Assembly: GCF_900100395.1 (NCBI RefSeq)
Contig: NZ_FNFB01000015.1
Location: forward strand, 62,001-126,000
DNA: 64,000 nt
Source: Nonomuraea maritima
GTDB lineage: Bacteria > Actinomycetota > Actinomycetes > Streptosporangiales > Streptosporangiaceae
Direction of reading: 5' to 3'
The position numbers were made by a program, and so were the translations under genes. Shown in pieces: positions 44,145-53,623 of this stretch (position 1 is its first letter; each line of letters begins with the position of its first letter). The notes below the pieces were generated by a model. That model was not told the origin of the DNA. It worked only from the letters and a program-made list of their open reading frames with translations, and made no database searches.

Positions 44145-46493
44145 TCAGAGGTTCAGGCCCACCAGCAGCGGGTCGTGGTCGGACGAACGGTACGGGTCGG
44201 GCGCGTACAGGTACGGCGGGTTGAACTCGGTGTTGTAGTCCATGAACCGGCCCTCGTCGGCGTTGACGTGCCAGATCGTCGCGCCGGTCACCAGCTTGCG
44301 CAGGTCCTTTCCGGCCAGGGCGTGGTCCAGCTCGCCGGACAGGCCGTCGAAGACGTAGCTGTAGCGGTCGTCCTTGGCGACGTACTTCTTGCTGAGGCTC
44401 GTCAGGCCGCCGTCCTCGAAGGCGCGGATCGGGTCCTCCTCGCCGTAGGCGTTGATGTCGCCGACGACGAGCACGTTGTCCAGCCTCAGACTGTCGACGA
44501 GGCTCAGCACCGCCTTGGCCTGCTTGACGCGCTTGGCGTTGTAGCAGCTCTGGCCGTCGCCCTGGTCGGCGTCGGGGCCGGTGGCGGGCCCGTCGGCGTC
44601 GCTGCAGCCCTTCGACTTGAAGTGGTTGACGATGATCGTGAAGCTCTTGCCGTTCTTGCCGGTCTTACGGAAGGTCTGCACCAGCGGCGGACGGTTGAAG
44701 ATCGGGTCGGACGACGAACGCGCCTCACCGACCGGCGACACCGCGGCCGGCTTGTAGATCAGCGCGGTCTGGATGGCGTCGGTGCCGGGCAGGGGGTGGC
44801 CGACCGCGCGGTACGTGCCCGCGCCGGCCTTCGCGTTCAGCGCGTCCACCAGGGCGTTCAGTGCGACGTCGCCGTTGCGCTCGACCTCCATCAGCCCGGC
44901 GACGTCCGGGTTCAGCGTGAGGATGTTGGCGACCAGCTTGGCGAGCTGGCGGTCGCGCTCGGCGGCGGTGGTCGCGCCACGCGAGCCGAGCGTGGTGAAC
45001 CAGTTGAGCGTGTTGAGGCCGGCCACCCGCACGTCGCCGCCGACCTTGCGCGGGGCGGCCGGGCGCGGGTTCTTCGGCCGGAAGACGACCGGCTGCGTCG
45101 GCTGGACGCGGTAGAGGTCGAAGCCGTAGGTGAGCACGCCGGTCAGCTTCGCGACCTCGTCACCGATCCGGACGGAGTCGGACCCCTCGGTGCGGTACGG
45201 CAGCGTGGCCGGGTTCTGCGCGGTGGAGGCGTCGTCCAGCAGGATCTTGCGCCGCGCGTCCTTCTCGGTGTCCACGCCCGCGCGGTCGGTCGGCTGCCAG
45301 AGCCGGCCGCCCTCGGCGAGGGTGATCTCGCCGTACCGGCCGAGGTTGTAGATCTCGGACGCGGCCAGCTTGTCCTTGAACGTGACGAGCATGTTCTCGT
45401 AACGCTCGAACGTGACGCCCTTGGGCAGCGGCAGGTCCACCTTGACGGGCTTCACCGGCTTGGCGGCGCCGCAGACGTCCACCTTGGTGGCGGGCGAGAT
45501 CTCGGTCAGGCCGTTGAACTCGATCGCCTTGCCCGAGACGAGCACCCGGTCACCGGTGCGCACCGGCGCTGACGAGAACACGAACAGGCCCTCGGAGGTC
45601 GCCGGGTCACGGTCGGGCGTGCCGCTCTGCACGGAGAAGCCGCCGAGCCGGCCGCTCGCCTGGAAGGCGCCCGTGACGACGCCCTCGATCCTGACGTCCT
45701 GCCCGGCGACGGGGCTCGCGTCGCCGCTGCCCTGCACCTGCGCGATGGTGTGCGTGGCCGCGGTGTCGCACGTGGGGTCCGGCGTGGGGTCCGGCGTCGG
45801 GGTCGGGGTGGGCGTGGGGTCCTCGCCGCCGCCCTCGCAGGGCGCCGCCGGGGTGGCGCTGTTGCGCGGGGACGGGGCGGCGACCTCGAAGTCGGCGCCG
45901 TTGTCGTCGGTGTCGGCGCAGCCGCCGTTCCTGCGGATCGCGGCGGTGGTGTTGCTCAGACCGGGCGCGGCGCCGCCCTCGGAGAAGTTCGCGGTGCCGA
46001 ACCCGACGAGGTCGGCGACGAGCGCGAGCTGCTCGGGCGTGCAGGCGGTGGTGGAGCCGTTGCAGGCCAGGCCGTCGGCCGAGCGGACGAGGGCCATCTT
46101 GCCCGCCGTGGCGCTGACGTTGATGCCGCCGGTGGTGTCGGGCGCGGGCAGCGGCGTGCCGGGGTTGGCGCCCGCCGCGAGCTGGACGAGGTGGTACCGG
46201 CCCGGGGCCAGGGTTCCGGACAGGCTCGTCCGGTTGGCGGCGAAGTTCCCGGTGCCGGTGGCGCTCGTGTACTGCACCGACCAGCCGTCCAGCGAGACGG
46301 GGGCGCCGCCGCGGTTGAAGAGCTCGACGTAGTCGTTGGCGAAGGGGGCGCCGGAGTTCCCGCCGCCGCCGTACACCTGACTGATGACGACCGTGCCCGC
46401 CGCGGCCGTGGCGGGGGCGGAGGGGAGGGCCGCGATCGTGCCGGCGGAGACGCCGGCGGTGGCGAGGATCGCGAGTGCTCGTAATGCACGCAT
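44145..46493 (-). CDS. Secreted ExeM/NucH-type endonuclease with lamin-tail domain
   Basis: A 782-aa exported protein. Signal peptide (residues 1-31, ending ATAAA), lamin-tail domain (TVVISQVYGGGGNSGAPFAN, YVELFNRG, residues about 33-205), a Thr-Pro linker (DPTPTPTPTPDPTPD), an OB-like domain (about 240-470) and a C-terminal endonuclease/exonuclease/phosphatase domain (RVAGLNTLNWFTT, LNPDVAGLMEVERNGD, NHFKSKG, VVGDINAYGEEDP, SSDHDPLLVGLNL). The catalytic Glu, Asp-x-Asn and SDHDP motifs are intact. It should degrade extracellular DNA for phosphate and nucleotide scavenging. Confidence 0.92.
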   Translation of the reverse strand: MRALRALAILATAGVSAGTIAALPSAPATAAAGTVVISQVYGGGGNSGAPFANDYVELFNRGGAPVSLDGWSVQYTSATGTGNFAANRTSLSGTLAPGRYHLVQLAAGANPGTPLPAPDTTGGINVSATAGKMALVRSADGLACNGSTTACTPEQLALVADLVGFGTANFSEGGAAPGLSNTTAAIRRNGGCADTDDNGADFEVAAPSPRNSATPAAPCEGGGEDPTPTPTPTPDPTPDPTCDTAATHTIAQVQGSGDASPVAGQDVRIEGVVTGAFQASGRLGGFSVQSGTPDRDPATSEGLFVFSSAPVRTGDRVLVSGKAIEFNGLTEISPATKVDVCGAAKPVKPVKVDLPLPKGVTFERYENMLVTFKDKLAASEIYNLGRYGEITLAEGGRLWQPTDRAGVDTEKDARRKILLDDASTAQNPATLPYRTEGSDSVRIGDEVAKLTGVLTYGFDLYRVQPTQPVVFRPKNPRPAAPRKVGGDVRVAGLNTLNWFTTLGSRGATTAAERDRQLAKLVANILTLNPDVAGLMEVERNGDVALNALVDALNAKAGAGTYRAVGHPLPGTDAIQTALIYKPAAVSPVGEARSSSDPIFNRPPLVQTFRKTGKNGKSFTIIVNHFKSKGCSDADGPATGPDADQGDGQSCYNAKRVKQAKAVLSLVDSLRLDNVLVVGDINAYGEEDPIRAFEDGGLTSLSKKYVAKDDRYSYVFDGLSGELDHALAGKDLRKLVTGATIWHVNADEGRFMDYNTEFNPPYLYAPDPYRSSDHDPLLVGLNL

Positions 46494-46643
46494 TGCCCGA
46501 GAGTAAAGGGAAGGCCCTCCCTTTTCGCTAGCAACTTTGTTGATGTCCTATGAATTCGGGATGTATTGCCGAAGTGGCAAGGGAATTACCGGGATCGCGG
46601 CGGTCCGCGACATCGTGGAGACACGTGCTTCCAAGGAGGACTC

Positions 46644-47603
46644 ATGAACCATCGGCTGGTGCCGACACCGGCGGGCCGGATCCATCTGGTCGAGCAGGGC
46701 GAAGGGCCGCTCGTGCTGCTGGTGCACGGCTTCCCCGAGTCCTGGTACTCCTGGCGCCACCAGCTTCCCGCGCTGGCCGCCGCCGGCTACCGGGCCGTGG
46801 CCGTGGACGTGCGCGGGTACGGCCGCTCGTCCAAGCCCGGCGAGGTGGCCGCCTACCGGATGCTGGAACTGGTCGAGGACAACGTCGCCGTGGTACGCGC
46901 GCTCGGCGAGGAGACGGCCGTCGTCGTCGGCCACGACTGGGGCTCGCCCATCGCCGCGAACAGCGCGCTGATCCGTCCGGACGTGTTCACCGCCGTCGCG
47001 CTGCTCAGCGTTCCCTACAGCCCGCCCGGCGGCTCCCGTCCCACCGAGGCGTTCGCCCGCATGGGCGGCGACGAGGAGTTCTACATCAGCTACTTCCAGG
47101 AGCCCGGCCGGGCCGAGGCCGAGATCGAGCCGGACGTGCGCGGCTGGCTGGCCGGCATCTACGCGGCCCTGTCGGCCGACACCATGCCGGGCCCCGACCG
47201 GCCCGCACCCGGGTTCGTGGCCCGCGGCGGCAGGATGCGCGACCGGTTCCCCGCCGGGCGCCTGCCCTCCTGGCTGAGCGAGGACGATCTCGACGTCTAC
47301 GCCGCCGAGTTCGAGCGCACCGGCCTGAGCACGGCGCTGAACCGTTACCGCAACATGGACCGCGACTGGGAGGACCTCGCCCCCTGGGACGGCGCCCCTG
47401 TCGTCCAGCCGTCGCTGTTCATCGGCGGTGCCAAGGACGCCACCACCCTGTGGCTGTCGCGCGCGATCGACGCCCACCCCACGACCCTGCCAGGCCTGGT
47501 CGCCTCCCACCTGCTCGACGACTGCGGCCACTGGGTCCAGCAGGAACGGGCCTCCGAGGTCAACCGGCTGCTGATCGGCTGGCTCGACGGGCTCAAGCGC
47601 TAG
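46644..47603 (+). CDS. Alpha/beta hydrolase, epoxide hydrolase-like
   Basis: A 319-aa enzyme. The oxyanion-hole motif HGFPESWYSWRHQ (28-40), nucleophile elbow GHDWGS with Asp98, and terminal DCGHWVQQE supplying the catalytic His are those of soluble epoxide hydrolases (Asp nucleophile, not Ser). Cap-domain Tyr residues (EEFYISYFQEPGRAEAEIE) would hold the epoxide oxygen. AAGGAGGAC precedes the ATG. Haloalkane dehalogenases share the Asp nucleophile but usually have GHDWG followed by a Trp; epoxide hydrolase is preferred. Confidence 0.88.
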   Translation: MNHRLVPTPAGRIHLVEQGEGPLVLLVHGFPESWYSWRHQLPALAAAGYRAVAVDVRGYGRSSKPGEVAAYRMLELVEDNVAVVRALGEETAVVVGHDWGSPIAANSALIRPDVFTAVALLSVPYSPPGGSRPTEAFARMGGDEEFYISYFQEPGRAEAEIEPDVRGWLAGIYAALSADTMPGPDRPAPGFVARGGRMRDRFPAGRLPSWLSEDDLDVYAAEFERTGLSTALNRYRNMDRDWEDLAPWDGAPVVQPSLFIGGAKDATTLWLSRAIDAHPTTLPGLVASHLLDDCGHWVQQERASEVNRLLIGWLDGLKR

Positions 47604-47930
47604 GCAGCGCGCTCTCGTACGAGACGCCGGTGAGGCGTTCGGAGGCCTCCCACAGCAGCCGCGCCGTGACGGTGTCGCCAAGTGCGGGGTCGCCGGTGCG
47701 CAGCCGCAGCCCGGCGGCGTCGGCCCGGCGCTGGAGTTCGAGCGCGAAGTACAGGACGGCCCGCTTGGCCACCGCGTACGTGAACATGGGCGCGTAGCCG
47801 CGCTCGGCGTTGAGGTTGTCCAGGTCGAAGCGGGCGTAGCGCTGCGCGAGGCTGGTGAGGGCGACCACCCGTGGGCCGGGCGCGGCGAGCAGGTGGGGCA
47901 GCAGCAGGCCGGTCAGCGGTGTCAGCGCTT
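47593..47930 (-). pseudogene. Short-chain dehydrogenase remnant, 5'-truncated and internally deleted
   Basis: The minus frame contains central SDR sequence (LTGLLLPHLLAAPGPRVVAL, then TSLAQRYARFDLDNLNAERG, then YAPMFTYAVAKRAVLYFALE with Tyr-x-x-x-Lys) fused in frame to a C-terminal end (TARLLWEASERLTGVSYESA). The N-terminal Rossmann half is missing and the region after AGLRLR lacks about 50 residues. Its stop overlaps the end of the convergent epoxide hydrolase gene by 11 bases. The product cannot bind NAD(P). Confidence 0.7.
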
Positions 47931-47935
47931 GGCGA

Positions 47936-49168
47936 TCATGGCAATGCCCGTACGCGGCGGGGGAGCGGGCCGAGGTGGTGGGGGAAACGGTGGCGCAGCG
48001 CGCCGGCGGCGACCGCGGCCAGCGCGACGAGGCCGGCGCCGACCAGCAGCGCCGGACGGTAGCCGGAGCGCAGCAGCGGGGTCACCACCACGGGGCCGAG
48101 GATCTGCCCGACGCTGTAGCCGGTCGTGAGGATCGCGACCGCACGCGGCACCCGCAGGTGCCCGCCGGCGGCCAGGGCCAGCGTCGCGACGCCGAGGAAC
48201 GTGGCGCCGAACAGCGCCGCCGAGACCAGCGCGGGCACGACCCCGCCCACCAGGACCGGCAGCGCGATGCCTGCGGCCTGCACGGCGAGCGCCGCCACGA
48301 GCAGGGCGGGCCGCGACCACGTACGGCTCAGCCACGCCCACAGCGCCGACGACGGCAGCGCGGCGACCCCGGCGAGCACCCATGCGAGGCCGCCCGCCGG
48401 GCCGGGCGCGCTCTGCTCGATCGCGGTGACGAGGAACGTACCGGCGATGATGTAACCCGTCCCCTCCAGGGTGTAGCTGACCAGCAGCACGCCGAACCAC
48501 CGCCGGCCGGGCGGGGGCGCGCCCCTGTCCAGCCCTCGCCGCTCCACCCGCGGGGACGGCGCCGTGCCCTCACCCAGCCCTCGCCGCCCCACCCGTGGGG
48601 GCGGCGTCGCGGCCCCGCCCAGCCGCCAGGCCGGCACCGACAGCAGCGCGGTGAGCGCCGCCGTGGCCCACCACGCCTGCTGCCAGGTGCCGACGTCTCG
48701 CAGGACCAGCACCAGGACACCCGACAGGGCGATCCCCGCGCCGATGCCGCCGAACGCCCACCCGGTCAGGTGGTGCGCGTGGCCCCGCAGCCCGGCGAGC
48801 ATCGCGTCGGCCGCGACCACGAAGATCAACGCGCTCACGACGCCGGCGACCAGGCGCAGCGACGCCCAGGCGGGGCCGCCGTGCACGGCCGGCATCAGGA
48901 CCAGCGTGGCGACGAGGATGACCAGCGACGAGCGCAGCGCCCGCCGGGAGGCGAACACGCCGGGGGCGACGATCGCGGCCACCGCGCCGAGCAGGTACCC
49001 GACGTAGTTGGCGGTGGCCAGGTCAGCGCCCGTCTGCGGCGACAGCCCGGCCTGCGCCTGCATCAAGGGCAGGATCGGGGTGTAGACGAAGCGGCCGACG
49101 CCCATGCCGGCGGCGAGCGCCGCCGCGCCCTGCCCGACGACCCGCCACGCCTGTCCTGAGCCGCTCAC
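47936..49168 (-). CDS. YbfB/YjiJ-family MFS transporter
   Basis: A 410-aa membrane protein with about 12 helices. The N-terminus AALAAGMGVGRFVYTPILPL is the recognisable YbfB/YjiJ start. A proline/arginine-rich cytoplasmic loop between the halves contains a duplicated segment (PPPRVGRRGLGEGTA / PSPRVERRGLDRGAP), an expansion unusual for the family. The GTG at 49168 overlaps the SDR stop (GTGA), so the two are co-transcribed. Substrate unknown. Confidence 0.88.
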   Translation of the reverse strand: MSGSGQAWRVVGQGAAALAAGMGVGRFVYTPILPLMQAQAGLSPQTGADLATANYVGYLLGAVAAIVAPGVFASRRALRSSLVILVATLVLMPAVHGGPAWASLRLVAGVVSALIFVVAADAMLAGLRGHAHHLTGWAFGGIGAGIALSGVLVLVLRDVGTWQQAWWATAALTALLSVPAWRLGGAATPPPRVGRRGLGEGTAPSPRVERRGLDRGAPPPGRRWFGVLLVSYTLEGTGYIIAGTFLVTAIEQSAPGPAGGLAWVLAGVAALPSSALWAWLSRTWSRPALLVAALAVQAAGIALPVLVGGVVPALVSAALFGATFLGVATLALAAGGHLRVPRAVAILTTGYSVGQILGPVVVTPLLRSGYRPALLVGAGLVALAAVAAGALRHRFPHHLGPLPRRVRALP

Positions 49169-49782
49169 CGGCCTCCGTCGACGCGCACGACGACCCCGGT
49201 GACGAGCTCGGCGGTCTCGAGGTGGACGATCGCGTCGACGACGTCGCCGTCCCCGGGCGCGTGTGCCGGGGTGACCGCGTTGACCCGGATGTCCTGGGAG
49301 GCGTACTCGGCGGCCAGCGATCTGGTGACCGCGTCGAGACCGCCCCTGGTCAGCGACGCCAGCGCCGACGGCAGCCCGTTGTCCCTGCTCGCCGTGACGG
49401 TGACCAGATGCCCGCCCCCGTGGGTGAGCATCACGTCGATGGCCCGCTGGGAGATCTCGAAGAACCCGCGCAGGTTGACGCCCGTCACGCGGGCGTAGTC
49501 GTCCTCGGTGTACTCGGTGAACGGCTTGGCCACGAAGACGCCCGCATGGTTGACCAGGGTGTCGACGCGGCCGAACGCGCTGACCGCCTCGCCGATGGCG
49601 TTCGCCCGGACGGCGGGGCAGGCGATGTCGCCGGCGACCGTCCTGACCATCGGGTCGGTGGAGGGGGCGATCGAGCGCGCGTTCGCGACGACCGCGTAGC
49701 CGAGCTCGCGGTACGCGGACACCAGCGCCGCGCCGACGCCCTCGGACGCTCCCGTGATCACGACAACCTTGGGTGTGTTCAT
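49165..49782 (-). CDS. SDR-family oxidoreductase lacking the Tyr-x-x-x-Lys pair
   Basis: A 205-aa Rossmann protein: nucleotide loop TGASEGVG (residues about 10-17), the NHAG block (LVNHAGVFVAKPF) and C-terminal VTGVVVRVDGG. The active-site stretch reads ASRDNGLPSALASLTRGGLD, with Ala and Arg where the catalytic Tyr and Lys normally stand, so classical SDR chemistry is doubtful although a related subfamily is known to have this variant. It heads a two-gene operon with the MFS transporter and is divergent from a LysR gene. Confidence 0.85.
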   Translation of the reverse strand: MNTPKVVVITGASEGVGAALVSAYRELGYAVVANARSIAPSTDPMVRTVAGDIACPAVRANAIGEAVSAFGRVDTLVNHAGVFVAKPFTEYTEDDYARVTGVNLRGFFEISQRAIDVMLTHGGGHLVTVTASRDNGLPSALASLTRGGLDAVTRSLAAEYASQDIRVNAVTPAHAPGDGDVVDAIVHLETAELVTGVVVRVDGGR

Positions 49783-49905
49783 GGCTCTCTTCCGGCTGTT
49801 CGGTGGTGCCTGTACTGCCAGGGTGCGTGGAGTGGCCGCGACGGCGCCACGACCGGTTTCCTCCCGGCTGGTAGGCCGAAACTCCCACCGCACTACGATG
49901 GGCAG

Positions 49906-50880
49906 GTGGAGCTACGCCAGCTGCGATATTTCGTCGCAGTGGCCGAAGAGCTGAACTTCGGCCGTGCGGCCGCCCGGCTGCGCATCGCGGGCCCGTCGCT
50001 CTCCCAGCAGATCAAGGCACTCGAACGAGACCTCGGCGTACGCCTCTTCGACCGTGACCGCCGCTCGGTCACGCTGACCGCGTCAGGGCAGGCGCTGCTC
50101 GCCCCCACCAGGGCGCTGCTCGGCCGGGCCGACGACCTGCGTCGTCAGGCGGCCGGCATGGCCGAGGGAGAGCCGGTACGGCTCGGCTACGTCAACTGGA
50201 GACCGCCCGACCTGGTCGCGCGCGTGTCCGGCGTCGCGCCCCTGCACCTCGACACGTGGGTGATGCCCTCCCACGCGCAGGCCGCGCGGGTCGCCGACGG
50301 CAGCATCGACCTGGCCATCTGCTGGGTGCAGGACGACGACCTGGCCGCCCACGACCTGCAGGCCCGGCTGCTCGGCGTCGACCGGCTCTTCGCCGTCTCC
50401 ACCGGCGCCGACGCGTCCGAGGTTCCCGCCAAGGACACGCTGGTGCTGCTGGACGCCGACACGGCGGGCTGGGACTCGTGGAACCGGTACGCCGAGGAGT
50501 TCGCCCGGGCCACCGGGGCCGCGATCGTGCGCATCACCGGCGGGGGCGTCACCGGCCCCGAGTTCTTCGACCACGTGCGCCGGCTGCGCCGTCCCGTGCT
50601 CAACAACCCGAAGGGGCAGACCATGCCGGTGCCGCGCGACCTGGTCAAGCGCCCGATCATCGACCCGGCGCCGTACTGGACGTGGGCGCTCGTCTCCCGT
50701 CGCGCCGAGACGCGCCCGGCCGTGCACGCCGCGATCGAGGCCCTGACCCGCGACACCGCCCCCCTCGATCTCGACCCGGCCACCACCTGGCTCCCCGCCG
50801 CCGACCCGTTCCGCCAGGGTGCTTATGGTGGAAAGAGCGTCATCAAGCCGATTCGAGAGTCTCGGAGGAGGCCGCGATGA
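49906..50880 (+). CDS. LysR-family regulator, probably of the SDR-MFS operon
   Basis: A 324-aa protein with an N-terminal winged helix-turn-helix (LRQLRYFVAVAEELNFGRAA, ARLRIAGPSLSQQIKALERD) and a periplasmic-binding-like effector domain. The GTG at 49906 follows TACGAT (49894-49899) by 6 bases, so it may be leaderless. Divergence from the SDR-MFS operon across 123 bp is the standard layout for LysR control. Its stop overlaps the start of the next small gene. Confidence 0.9.
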   Translation: MELRQLRYFVAVAEELNFGRAAARLRIAGPSLSQQIKALERDLGVRLFDRDRRSVTLTASGQALLAPTRALLGRADDLRRQAAGMAEGEPVRLGYVNWRPPDLVARVSGVAPLHLDTWVMPSHAQAARVADGSIDLAICWVQDDDLAAHDLQARLLGVDRLFAVSTGADASEVPAKDTLVLLDADTAGWDSWNRYAEEFARATGAAIVRITGGGVTGPEFFDHVRRLRRPVLNNPKGQTMPVPRDLVKRPIIDPAPYWTWALVSRRAETRPAVHAAIEALTRDTAPLDLDPATTWLPAADPFRQGAYGGKSVIKPIRESRRRPR

Positions 50881-51173
50881 GGGAGCAGTTCATCTGGGTG
50901 ACGACGCGCCGTATCAGGCCCGGCACGCTGGAGGAGTTCGAACGGGCCTGGCGCCCGGAGCCGTGCCCGCAGGGTCTGCGCCAGGCGTACGCGTACTGGT
51001 CGGAGGACGGGCAGGAGATCACCGGGGTGTCCTTCTGGGACTCCAAGGAGGACTGCGACGCCTGGCGGAACTCCGACTCCGAGATGCGCCGGCGCGAGGC
51101 CATGGAGCCGTACGTCGTCGAGGAGAAGGAAGGCTTCTACCGGGGACGCGAGCTCGCCATCCCGGTGCGGTGA
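50877..51173 (+). CDS. Small dimeric alpha/beta-barrel (ABM/antibiotic biosynthesis monooxygenase-like) protein
   Basis: A 98-aa ferredoxin-like protein: EQFIWVTTRRIRPGTLEEFE, RAWRP, ITGVSFWDSKEDCDAWRNSD. This strand-helix-strand pattern with conserved Trp is that of ABM-type proteins, which include cofactor-free monooxygenases and stress-related proteins. It is coupled to the LysR gene (ATGA). Function not assignable. Confidence 0.75.
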   Translation: MREQFIWVTTRRIRPGTLEEFERAWRPEPCPQGLRQAYAYWSEDGQEITGVSFWDSKEDCDAWRNSDSEMRRREAMEPYVVEEKEGFYRGRELAIPVR

Positions 51174-51228
51174 ACTCCGGAAAGCGGCAGGCAACCAGCG
51201 TGTAAGAAGGCATCACCACAATGGCCGC

Positions 51229-52140
51229 ATGACTGGTTTCCCTGCTTTACGTCCTGTCACACCGGTCCGGCGCGGCGCCGTCCTCGGTGTCCTGCTGATG
51301 GCGGTCGTCGGCTGCGGCATGGTCGGTGGTGACACCGGAGCCGGCGACACCGCGCCGGCCGATGTGACCAGCAGCGTCACCGCGCCCCCGAAACCCAGGA
51401 TGGAATCCGACGCGCAGTCGAACGCGTCCCCGCCCGCCGCGGATCAGGGCGGCGGCGACGCGCCCGCCGCCGAGGAGAACTCGTCCCCGGTCGAACCGGG
51501 CGGGGTGCTGGCCGACGGCAGCACGGTCGCGGCCGAGCTGACCCGCGCCGGACAGAAGGACACGTTCACCCTCGACCTGGGCGACGCCAGGGAGTTCTAC
51601 GTCACCGACATGCACGGCGACGGCATCCAGCTGCAGGTGTTCTCCGAGGCGGACGGCCGGCCGCTCGGCCCTTCGAGCATCGCTCTGAGCTTCGGCACCT
51701 CCGTCGTCAAGCTGACCAAGGCGGGCGGCCACCGGCTGGAGGTCTGGGGCGAGACCGGCGTCATCGGCGCCTACAGCTTCAGGATCGCGACCGTCAAGGT
51801 CCGTACGTTCCCGGCGGCGATCGGGCTGCAGATCGGCGAGGGAAGCCCGGACGGGGCGGGGCGGCTGGACGTCGCCGGACGGATCGACCGTTTCGAGTTC
51901 GCCGCGGACGGCGCCACGGCCATCAAGGTCCTCGGCGGCGCCGGGGCCTGCGAGGCCATCGAGATGGAGCTGGTCGACGCTGCCGAGCGGAGCGTGGCCA
52001 CCGCCCGACAGCCGTTCCCGCTGTGCGGCTACGAGTTCGACCTCCCGCTGTCGAACGGCGACGGCCGTTACGCGCTGATCGTCCGGTCACCCACGGCGAA
52101 GACCGGCGCGTACTCCTTCCAGATCACCCGAGCCGCCTGA
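51229..52140 (+). CDS. Lipoprotein with two PPC-like beta-sandwich domains
   Basis: A 303-aa exported protein. Lipobox AVVGC near residue 29 follows a hydrophobic segment. A disordered Ala/Pro/Glu linker (residues 30-85) is followed by two similar domains, each ending in a GAYSF(R/Q)I strand (about residues 182 and 296). The pattern resembles prepeptidase C-terminal (PPC) domains. The second contains two Cys that may pair. No signature of an enzyme. It is convergent with the Ser/Thr kinase gene, 4 bases away, with no room for a terminator between. Confidence 0.75.
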   Translation: MTGFPALRPVTPVRRGAVLGVLLMAVVGCGMVGGDTGAGDTAPADVTSSVTAPPKPRMESDAQSNASPPAADQGGGDAPAAEENSSPVEPGGVLADGSTVAAELTRAGQKDTFTLDLGDAREFYVTDMHGDGIQLQVFSEADGRPLGPSSIALSFGTSVVKLTKAGGHRLEVWGETGVIGAYSFRIATVKVRTFPAAIGLQIGEGSPDGAGRLDVAGRIDRFEFAADGATAIKVLGGAGACEAIEMELVDAAERSVATARQPFPLCGYEFDLPLSNGDGRYALIVRSPTAKTGAYSFQITRAA

Positions 52141-52144
52141 CGGT

Positions 52145-53623
52145 TCATGGGCGGCGCAGGTTGCCGCGGAACTCCAGCGCGCCCGCGCCCTCCTGCGCCC
52201 TGAGGTCGAGGGTGTCGGGGGTGGCGAGGGTGAGGGTCATGTCCCCGCCCACGCACGTGCCCTGCTGCAGGACGGTCAGTTCGAGCGCGGGGCCGGTCCT
52301 GACCCGCGTGAGGGTGACCTGCTGCTCGCAGTCGCCTTTCCGCCAGGTGCCGGTGTCCTGGCCCGGCGGCAGGGTCAGGGTGACGTCGGACGTGTCCTGG
52401 CGCGCGTCGTTCGTGGTGACCTGGCCGGTCCATGTCCCCCCGAAGGCCGTGGGGACGCCGCCCGCCGGGCCGGACGGCGACGCCTCGGTGGCGGACGCGC
52501 CGGGCCCGGTGGTGGAAGCGCCGGGTTCGGCTGCGGCTGAGGTGGACGCGTCGGGCTCGGCGGTGGTGCCGCTGGCGGGTGTGGTGGCGGGGTCCGCGAG
52601 GGCGGGGGTGGTGGTGGGTTGCGGTCGCGCCGTCGTACCGAGGCCGCCGAACCAGCCGGTCGCGTACAGCACGCCGGCCGCCACGACCGCCGCGACCGCG
52701 ACGGCGGCCACCGGGACGGCCGGCCGCCGCGCCCTCCGCACCGGAGGCGGCGCAGGAGCGGGCGCCGTCCAGTCAGGTGGAAGGTACGCGGTGGGGACCG
52801 GCCCCACACCGGGCACCGTGACGGTCGCGGCTCCTGGATCGACCAGCCGCATGAGGAGCGCACGAGAAGTGGGACGCCTCCCCGGGTCCTTCGACAGGCA
52901 CACGGCCAGGGTCTCGCGCAGACCCGGCGGAACGGCCGACAGATCGGGTTCCTGGTTGAGGATGCGGTGGAAGACCGCCGCGACGGTGTCGCTGCCGAAC
53001 GGCGGACGTCCGGTCGCCGCGAAGACCATGGTCGCGGCCCAGGCGAACACGTCGGCCGCCGGGGACCCGTGCTCGCCCCTGAGCTGCTCGGGGGCCATGT
53101 AAGGGGGAGTGCCCGACAACGCCGACGTCACCGTACCGGCGTCGAGCGGCCGGGCGATGCCGAAGTCGACCACACGCGGGCCGTCGGGCCCGAGCAGGAC
53201 GTTGGCCGGCTTGAAGTCGCGGTGGACGACCCCGGCGCCGTGGATGGCGGCGAGCGCGGAGGCCGTGCCGACCGCGAGCCGTTCGAGATCACCGTCGCGC
53301 AGCGGCCCGCCGCCGCGCACCCGCTCCTGCAACGACGGGCCGGCCACGAACTCGCTCACCACGTACGGGACGGGCCCGTCGATGTCGGCCCCGAGCACCC
53401 GGGCCGTGCAGAACGGCGCCACCCGGTGCGCGGCCTGCAGTTCCCTGACCAGCCGGCGCCGGTTGTCGGGATCGCCGCCCCCCTTGAGCACCTTGACGGC
53501 AACCCGCTCACCGGACGGGCCGCGCCCCTCGTAGACGACCCCCTGCCCACCCTCGCCAAGACGCGCGACGATCACGAAGCCCCCGAGCGAACGGGGATCC
53601 CCCGGCTCCAGCGGACCGGCCAT
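52145..53623 (-). CDS. Membrane Ser/Thr protein kinase (PknB-like) with extracellular sensor domain
   Basis: A 492-aa receptor-like kinase. Gly loop GEGGQGVV (23-30), VAVK with Lys44, catalytic HRDFKPAN (Asp136), DFG (153-155) and the APE motif (MAPEQ) are all present. A Pro-rich juxtamembrane stretch precedes one transmembrane helix around residues 305-325, then a Ser/Thr/Pro/Ala-rich stalk and a small C-terminal beta domain outside the cell with two Cys (GDCEQQV, GTCVGG). No PASTA repeats. GGAGGAGC supports the ATG at 53623. Ligand unknown. Confidence 0.92.
   Translation of the reverse strand: MAGPLEPGDPRSLGGFVIVARLGEGGQGVVYEGRGPSGERVAVKVLKGGGDPDNRRRLVRELQAAHRVAPFCTARVLGADIDGPVPYVVSEFVAGPSLQERVRGGGPLRDGDLERLAVGTASALAAIHGAGVVHRDFKPANVLLGPDGPRVVDFGIARPLDAGTVTSALSGTPPYMAPEQLRGEHGSPAADVFAWAATMVFAATGRPPFGSDTVAAVFHRILNQEPDLSAVPPGLRETLAVCLSKDPGRRPTSRALLMRLVDPGAATVTVPGVGPVPTAYLPPDWTAPAPAPPPVRRARRPAVPVAAVAVAAVVAAGVLYATGWFGGLGTTARPQPTTTPALADPATTPASGTTAEPDASTSAAAEPGASTTGPGASATEASPSGPAGGVPTAFGGTWTGQVTTNDARQDTSDVTLTLPPGQDTGTWRKGDCEQQVTLTRVRTGPALELTVLQQGTCVGGDMTLTLATPDTLDLRAQEGAGALEFRGNLRRP

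Noticed and set aside
44145..46493. Thr-Pro-Asp repeats as a DNA repeat element
   Set aside because: They encode an ordinary low-complexity linker between domains of the secreted nuclease.
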